64,000 nt of DNA, taken from Gentiana macrophylla (taxonomy: Eukaryota > Streptophyta > Magnoliopsida > Gentianales > Gentianaceae). Under the pieces are notes generated by a model. It ran no database searches. It saw nothing but the letters and a program-made list of their open reading frames with translations, and was not told the DNA's origin. Position 1 is the first letter of the stretch. Every line of letters begins with the position of its first letter. The translations under genes and the position numbers were made by a program. This document shows, piece by piece, positions 59,001 to 64,000 of the stretch. Location: assembly GCA_026214975.1 (NCBI GenBank), contig JAOBSW010000734.1, positions 1-64,000 of the forward strand, written 5' to 3'.

Positions 59001-59873
59001 TTAATCATTACCTTTCTTATGTTTCCCATTGCTAGCCTTGACCTTCCCATCCTTTACATCTTTGAGATATACGGGGCAGTGACGACGCCAGTGCCCTATC
59101 TCATTGCAGTAATGACACTTGCCCTTGGGCTTGGATGGTGTACTTGGCTTAGCCTTCTTCTTCATAGGTTTAGGCGCCAACGCAGTTTGTTTCTTATTCT
59201 TTTGTTTACCCTGCTGGTTTGACTTAGACGCCTTGGCTATGACCACATTGGCCTCAGCCTTCTTTTCCTGGTCTAGGGTTTTTTCTTTCGTAGAATGACC
59301 CTCATAGACTTGAAGTTTGTTGATCAACTCTGTCATCGAAAGGTGAGCCTTAGACATGACGTAGCTGGTCCTGAACATCAGGAAATCAGATGTAAGAGAT
59401 TCGAGAATCACTGACACTTGGGTACCATCGTCTATAATCGCACCATGAGTTGCTGCATCGGTAAAGTAACTAATCATGTTCATCACATGAACATTAACCG
59501 ACTTACCCCACCTCATCTTGGAATTGTCAGCCTTCCTCATGGCCTCGTGTCTTGCTTGATCAGACGGTTTGCCAAACATGGTGGTTAAATGTTGTAAGAT
59601 TTCTCGTGCAGTATTAAAACCCTCAATCTTGCTCCGAATGACATCCGACACTGAGGCTAAGAAGATGCCTCTTGCCTTATTATTCGCCTCTTGCCATTTT
59701 TGATGTTGATCGCAAATGCGTTTAGGCGGATTTTGAGGTAGAGCAGGGCACTCCTCGGTCAAAACAAGCTGTGCATTCTCAAACACGAGCACCACGTTTA
59801 CGTTACTTTTCCACTTAGTAAAATTGTCACCATTAAGCTTATCATTCAATAAAGTTTGAATTTGCGAAGACAT
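59001..59873 (-). CDS. gag: C2 gag polyprotein
   Basis: An intact frame of about 290 codons. I choose the ATG at 59873 (MSSQIQTLLNDKLNGDNFTK) because copia gag proteins start this way; the frame is open 12 codons further up. It includes KWQEANNKARGIFLASVSDV, then LQHLTTMFGKPSDQARHEAM, ILESLTSDFLMFRTSYVMSK and a lysine-rich linker. The CCHC knuckle CHYCNEIGHWRRHC sits near the C-terminus (about residue 258). Gag forms the virus-like particle and binds element RNA in the cytoplasm. It ends at TAA; the protease frame continues in phase without another start. Confidence 0.92.
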   Translation of the reverse strand: MSSQIQTLLNDKLNGDNFTKWKSNVNVVLVFENAQLVLTEECPALPQNPPKRICDQHQKWQEANNKARGIFLASVSDVIRSKIEGFNTAREILQHLTTMFGKPSDQARHEAMRKADNSKMRWGKSVNVHVMNMISYFTDAATHGAIIDDGTQVSVILESLTSDFLMFRTSYVMSKAHLSMTELINKLQVYEGHSTKEKTLDQEKKAEANVVIAKASKSNQQGKQKNKKQTALAPKPMKKKAKPSTPSKPKGKCHYCNEIGHWRRHCPVYLKDVKDGKVKASNGKHKKGND

Positions 59874-61934
59874 GTTCTTTGTAAATAAAATGATGTGAAA
59901 CTTAATCAAATATACACTACTATATTTTTGTTTTAGGAATAATAAACTATATAAAGTCTATCCTACCATTCCAAGGATTTAATCTCACACCTCAAGTGCC
60001 GTAGTGGTCGGTCAAAGAGGTGATGATTAAACTGAGACAATGTCTCTCAGTGATTAATCTTCGAGAATCAAACATCTTACGGGAATCAGACATCCCGGAC
60101 CTTAATCACTGATTACCTTCCTTTTTCTGGCCTAGATATTTCAAAATATCCATAAAGAGTGTGACCTACTATATCAGATCTCAAAATACGCCCCGAGTGT
60201 GCGCCGCAGGTTCGGTCAGTGACTCAACGAGTACCCAAAATCCTATCCTTTCGGAAACCAAGCCTTGAATTTTGATAGGGTTGAACACCACCCGTAGGGG
60301 GCCGGAATCAAAGAGGCTCGAGGTGTCACCCTTCTCTCACGTGCTTGCATTTATAGTAGAGACCGTGGGGTTGGCTGTCGCCTTCCCCGCTCCCACTCAA
60401 TATTTTGAAAAAGTGGTGGGTTTACTAATTACGGTTTTGGCATTGACAATAAGAAACAATAAATCAAAGTACTCCGATTAGGGTCGGTTATGTAGGCAAG
60501 CCTACGCCGTCTTATTCGTTGGAACATATGTGACAGTTCAGGCCAATCCGGCAAGAGAAGCCCCGTTTAGCCCGAAGGCTTATCGGCTATGCTAAGTCCT
60601 GTCGAACTGCTGTAACGTCCATCACACATGGAGGGGAGTCGATTGAGCCAAAGCTCAGTTGAACTCGCCCAACCATGGTTAGACCATTTCCGAACCCATG
60701 TACTAAGATTCTCCGATTTCTAAATTGTCACCCAAAGCATAATCTCGTTTTAGTTTAAGGTGGGTTCACTGAGAAGCCATCACCGAAAAGATCAACGATT
60801 TATCCAAGTGGGATTCACGAGAATCCATCACTAAAATCGTAAGCGATTGACAAAAACCGGGTCCTCGGTTTTATAATTAGCTACTTATTATTTAACTACC
60901 ACATATTAAATTAATAAGCATTCATACTAATTATTCGAGTTATACATGCCTAATTTATTTGAAATAAACTAGCTACATGTATGCATTGAGTGGAATCATG
61001 AAGATGCAAGTCATGGCAATTTTCCGGTTTAAGCACGTAATCTTGATCAAACACAAAATTATACCGAAAAGTAAACACCGAGATGGACCGTTGGTACCCC
61101 CGACTAACTATTTTCTAAGGAAAAGTAAAACTTATACTATGTCTTCGAGTCTTGATCTTCGAATCTCGAACTCGAACCACCGGATCACGAACCACGAACA
61201 CCCGAGAGGAGAAAAGGCTTTTTAATCAAATAAAACCAATTTATTATAATTAAATAAAACCTTATAAAACCTTTTTTATTTTATAAAGTAATGCATTTGA
61301 ATATCAATTATTTCCAAAAAATAATTAATATTTTTTTTTATTATATGTCGACTGAATTAAAAGAAATACAGATTATATAAAAAAAATTAAAATTAAAACC
61401 AGCCGCATGTTTTTACCCTAGCCGCAAGCTAGGGTTTTGAAAAAAAAAATATTTTGCAGCAATGCGTAAAGCGCCGCTGAGTCTTTGCCGCCGCTGTTTA
61501 AAGAAAAGCAAAATTTGTTGAGCGTTTTTAATCTTGCTAAAGGTTACGGACGGCCTTTAAAAACAAGGTTTTTAGCCGTTTCTCCTCGTTCATACCTTTG
61601 GTTTCGCCTTGATCCGCATCTTTTCTTCAAGATCTTCAACTTTTCGAGCCGGAACAACAAAATTACAATAAAAGATGCTACTTTTACATGGAATTTGAAA
61701 TTGACATAAAAAAATACAATTCTTATGCTCAATTGTTACTAAACAAAGGAGCTACAAAATAGATCTACTGGATAAACAATACCAACCCCAATCCATCTCT
61801 TCAACCACAACATTCACAAGCATACAACATGAATAAATTTGAATTTAACCAAAAAAAAAAAAAAATAAAACACCTAAAACATGCTTTTCACTCCACAGAT
61901 CTAAAACTCATATTCTTTGATCGTTAGATCAAAA
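59874..61934 (-). other. C2 leader
   Basis: About 2 kb between the primer site and gag on the minus strand. No coding sequence is recognised; short open frames on either strand look incidental. It holds a perfect 7-bp hairpin (61416-61434) that may be part of the packaging region. Confidence 0.7.
61416..61434. other. Hairpin in C2 leader
   Basis: CCCTAGC, loop CGCAA, GCTAGGG: a perfect 7-bp stem with a 5-base loop, flanked by T-rich and A-rich sequence. Confidence 0.6.
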
Positions 61935-61946
61935 GCTCTGCTACCA
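61935..61946 (-). other. C2 primer-binding site
   Basis: Minus-strand TGGTAGCAGAGC, separated from the 5' LTR by three bases; the same variant of the initiator methionine tRNA site as in N0. Confidence 0.85.
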
Positions 61947-61949
61947 ACT

Positions 61950-63783
61950 TGTTAAATGTAATATCGTCGGATCAATCATAGATTGACCCGATTCTGTAGC
62001 CGGAATGCATCGAGATCTAGATCTAAGCGAAACAAAGAACATAAATTTAAGATCTAAACTACAAGGGGTTTGGGAGCCTACCTTTTATGGTGCTTAACTC
62101 CAAGAACAAAAGGCTCCTTGAACACGTGATTGAGCAGCCACCGTCTTCCAACGTATGTCTCCCAGCAACACCAATTGGATGGTGTCTCCCGCCGCTGGAC
62201 CTCCTTGATATGCTACCGGAATAATCCTGAAGATTATTCCAACTTGAAACCCAAAGAAAATAGCTGAAAATTCCAAGCTAGTTTTCTTTCAATAATGGCG
62301 TGTTATCTCATGTGTCAAAAGGCTTGGGAGAACTCTCTTTATATAGGAGAGTAATCCTTGTCCTCCAAGGATTTAATAATTAAGAGATAATTATTAGAAT
62401 AATCCTTTATTCCAAATAAAAGATAAATAAAATAATTATCCCAAACAAATTAGGATAAATCATATTATTATCTAATATTCCATGAATTATCAATTAACAA
62501 ATAAAAGATAAATCACATGTCAAATAATTATCCAAGAAAACTAATTCCTTAATAATTAAATAATCAAAACATGCGCCACTTGTAAACCCAACCTAAGTGT
62601 ACACGCATGTTTCTTTATTTGACCAATTAGGTCAAAAAGGTCAACACACCAATTTGGGCCGAGTCCATGAAAAATGTTTTTCCGTGTATTTAATTATTTA
62701 GTCCAACTAAACAATTAATCCACATATCAATTAAATAGCCCAATCCACTATTTAATTATAATTGAGGTGCAACGACGAGAAAACCTATATGCTATATTAG
62801 GAGCCACGTCGGGGACCGTGGACCCATATTTAGTAGCTACAATAAGTCGAATAAAATTATCCGTCAGACAGAATAATTATATCCAACCTATTAATTCCGG
62901 GGTTACACCACCATAAACCCGAAACTGAACTCTATCGAATATAGATAACTTACACTCAATTTATGAGTCGAAATTGTCCAGCGATATAATCATTACATAC
63001 GGATAAATCCTCATGATGATCACGCCGATTCGGGATATTTCCGTAAACCCTTCTCGAAACACATTATCCTTATTTACCATTAACCCCCTAGTGATCAATT
63101 AGTTCATAACCAATATAATATGAACTGGGCCCATCGATCAGTTTCTAGGGTCAACAAATAAGGGAACTGTCTGTCTACTTCCCGAGAGAAGGAATGGATT
63201 CCATATCTGTGATCACACAAACTACTCACTCACCCTAGAATAGAGCCAATGAGAAGTGTTGGACCACATACTACGAAGTGATCCTTACTAACACATTAAA
63301 CTCTACCCTAGTCTAAGCAGTTGTTTGTGATCACCTCAGGATTGAGATTAATCCATTTATGATCATCTTGTGATTTGATAAGACTTCTCGATTACGGAAT
63401 TATATCGAGAACTCAAATCAAATCGGTCCAGTCCTATATGATTATCATCATATATAAATGCCCCACTAGGTACCCTATTACCGACGATCCGGATAAGATC
63501 CGCCACACCGTAAAGTGTTAAGGCGCATTAATAGCATATTAATCATGAGACCGTGCTCAGATTAATAAACGCACGGACTAAGTTAATTTTAATTACATCT
63601 CACTAACTCAATCCTCTTATGTACAACCATACACTGAGTTATGTGATTACATAAACAAGGTACTTAGGGTTTTCTGTAGTGTATACATATTGGCAATAAA
63701 TGCGAATAAATAAGATGAAATAAATTCTGTCATTTATTTAAAGAAAACAATTACAAATTGTCTTTCGGGCATAAAACCTAACA
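61950..63783 (-). repeat. C2 5' LTR
   Basis: Plus-strand TGTTAAATGTAATATCG to AAACCTAACA, 1834 bp, colinear with 53966-55795. Differences are scattered substitutions and short indels, concentrated outside the long identical AT-rich block (62350-62900). Confidence 0.95.
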
Positions 63784-63788
63784 ATAAT

Positions 63789-64000
63789 CACATTATATCT
63801 ACACATCTAATCCATACAATTTTATCTTATGAAAAAGATTAAATTCTAATTTTATCTACTTATGCGTCTTTTTTTAATCAAATAATTAAATAACTTTTAA
63901 TTAACTATGTGACTTAATCGAAAATTAAAATTAACATTAAATTTTAAATCGATTTTAATTTCAATTAAATTTGAACTATTCAAAATAAAATTAAAATTAT
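63789..64000 (-). other. C1 leader, distal part
   Basis: Very AT-rich sequence after the C2 target duplication, continuing the C1 leader past the window edge. No primer site or LTR is reached. Confidence 0.55.

Larger units (their letters stand above)
53966..63783 (-). mobile_element. C2: complete Ty1/copia element in the C1 leader
   Basis: Two LTRs of about 1.83 kb, a primer site, a 2-kb leader, gag, protease, integrase, reverse transcriptase, RNase H and a polypurine tract, all minus strand. The target duplication ataat (53961-53965 and 63784-63788) is exact. The LTRs are nearly identical over long stretches. Gag is intact, but pol contains several stops and frameshifts, so the copy is structurally complete yet probably not autonomous. 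Confidence 0.95.
39913..64000 (-). mobile_element. C1: Ty1/copia element with 1.8-kb LTR, extends past the window
   Basis: Reading leftward from the right end: leader (with C2 inserted), gag start at 52993, gag continued after N2 at 45413, protease, integrase, reverse transcriptase, RNase H, polypurine tract and 3' LTR. This is the copia order, with integrase before reverse transcriptase. The 5' LTR lies beyond 64000. Frameshifts and stops are frequent, so the copy is inactive. Confidence 0.9.

Noticed and set aside
60272..61709. Plus-strand reading frames in the C2 leader (60272-60481, 60977-61225, 61485-61709).
   Set aside because: Opposite to the element, short, unrelated to any family I know, and in sequence expected to be untranslated.
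1..64000. Host genes, tRNA or rRNA genes, telomere repeats.
   Set aside because: Every coding-like stretch is accounted for by retroelement domains or repeats; TGGTATCAGA and TGGCGCCG motifs are primer sites beside LTRs, not tRNA genes, and no TTTAGGG array is present.

Overview
This is nuclear DNA of a flowering plant, most likely a eudicot, from centromeric or pericentromeric heterochromatin. I see no host gene, tRNA or rRNA. The evidence is about 16.5 kb of a nucleosome-sized tandem satellite, 3.8 kb of a 30-bp minisatellite, and nested LTR retrotransposons of plant types (Ty3/gypsy including an Athila-like element, and Ty1/copia with 1.8-kb LTRs), several with exact 5-bp target-site duplications (TSDs). 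The species cannot be named from the sequence.

Layout. 1-9855: array 1 of a ~160-bp satellite, about 61 copies, arranged as a three-monomer higher-order repeat (A-B-C, ~485 bp) with occasional A-A steps. 9856-10253: LTR fragment. 10254-10340: a short piece of the same satellite, inverted. 10341-14160: 30-bp minisatellite with its own higher-order blocks. 14161-27550: G1, a decayed minus-strand gypsy element, split by A1, an Athila-like plus-strand element (17556-25503, TSD gaagc) whose gag runs almost directly into integrase. 27551-34544: array 2 of the same satellite in the same orientation, but diverged and without the trimer; it carries a small inverted-repeat element at 30221-30583.

34545 to the end is one nest. 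N0 (gypsy, plus, from 34545) sits in the satellite. N1 (36411-38871, TSD agatt) sits inside the N0 reading frame. C1 (copia, minus, from 39913 past the window end) sits in the N0 3' LTR. N2 (gypsy, minus, 45419-52776, TSD tacat) splits the C1 gag. N3 (gypsy, plus, 47607-51869, TSD cacaa) sits in the N2 5' LTR. C2 (copia, minus, 53966-63783, TSD ataat) sits in the C1 leader.

How the parts relate. G1, N3, C1 and C2 carry recognisable pol genes, all broken by stops or frameshifts. N0, N1, N2 and A1 are non-autonomous. N2 has LTRs related to those of G1, so it probably used machinery of that kind in trans. N0 and N2 lack reverse transcriptase and integrase but share an acidic, charged reading frame with matching motifs, which I cannot assign to a known family and which is the best candidate here for something undescribed. 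The second theme is satellite evolution: a homogenised higher-order array and an eroded array of the same family lie about 18 kb apart.
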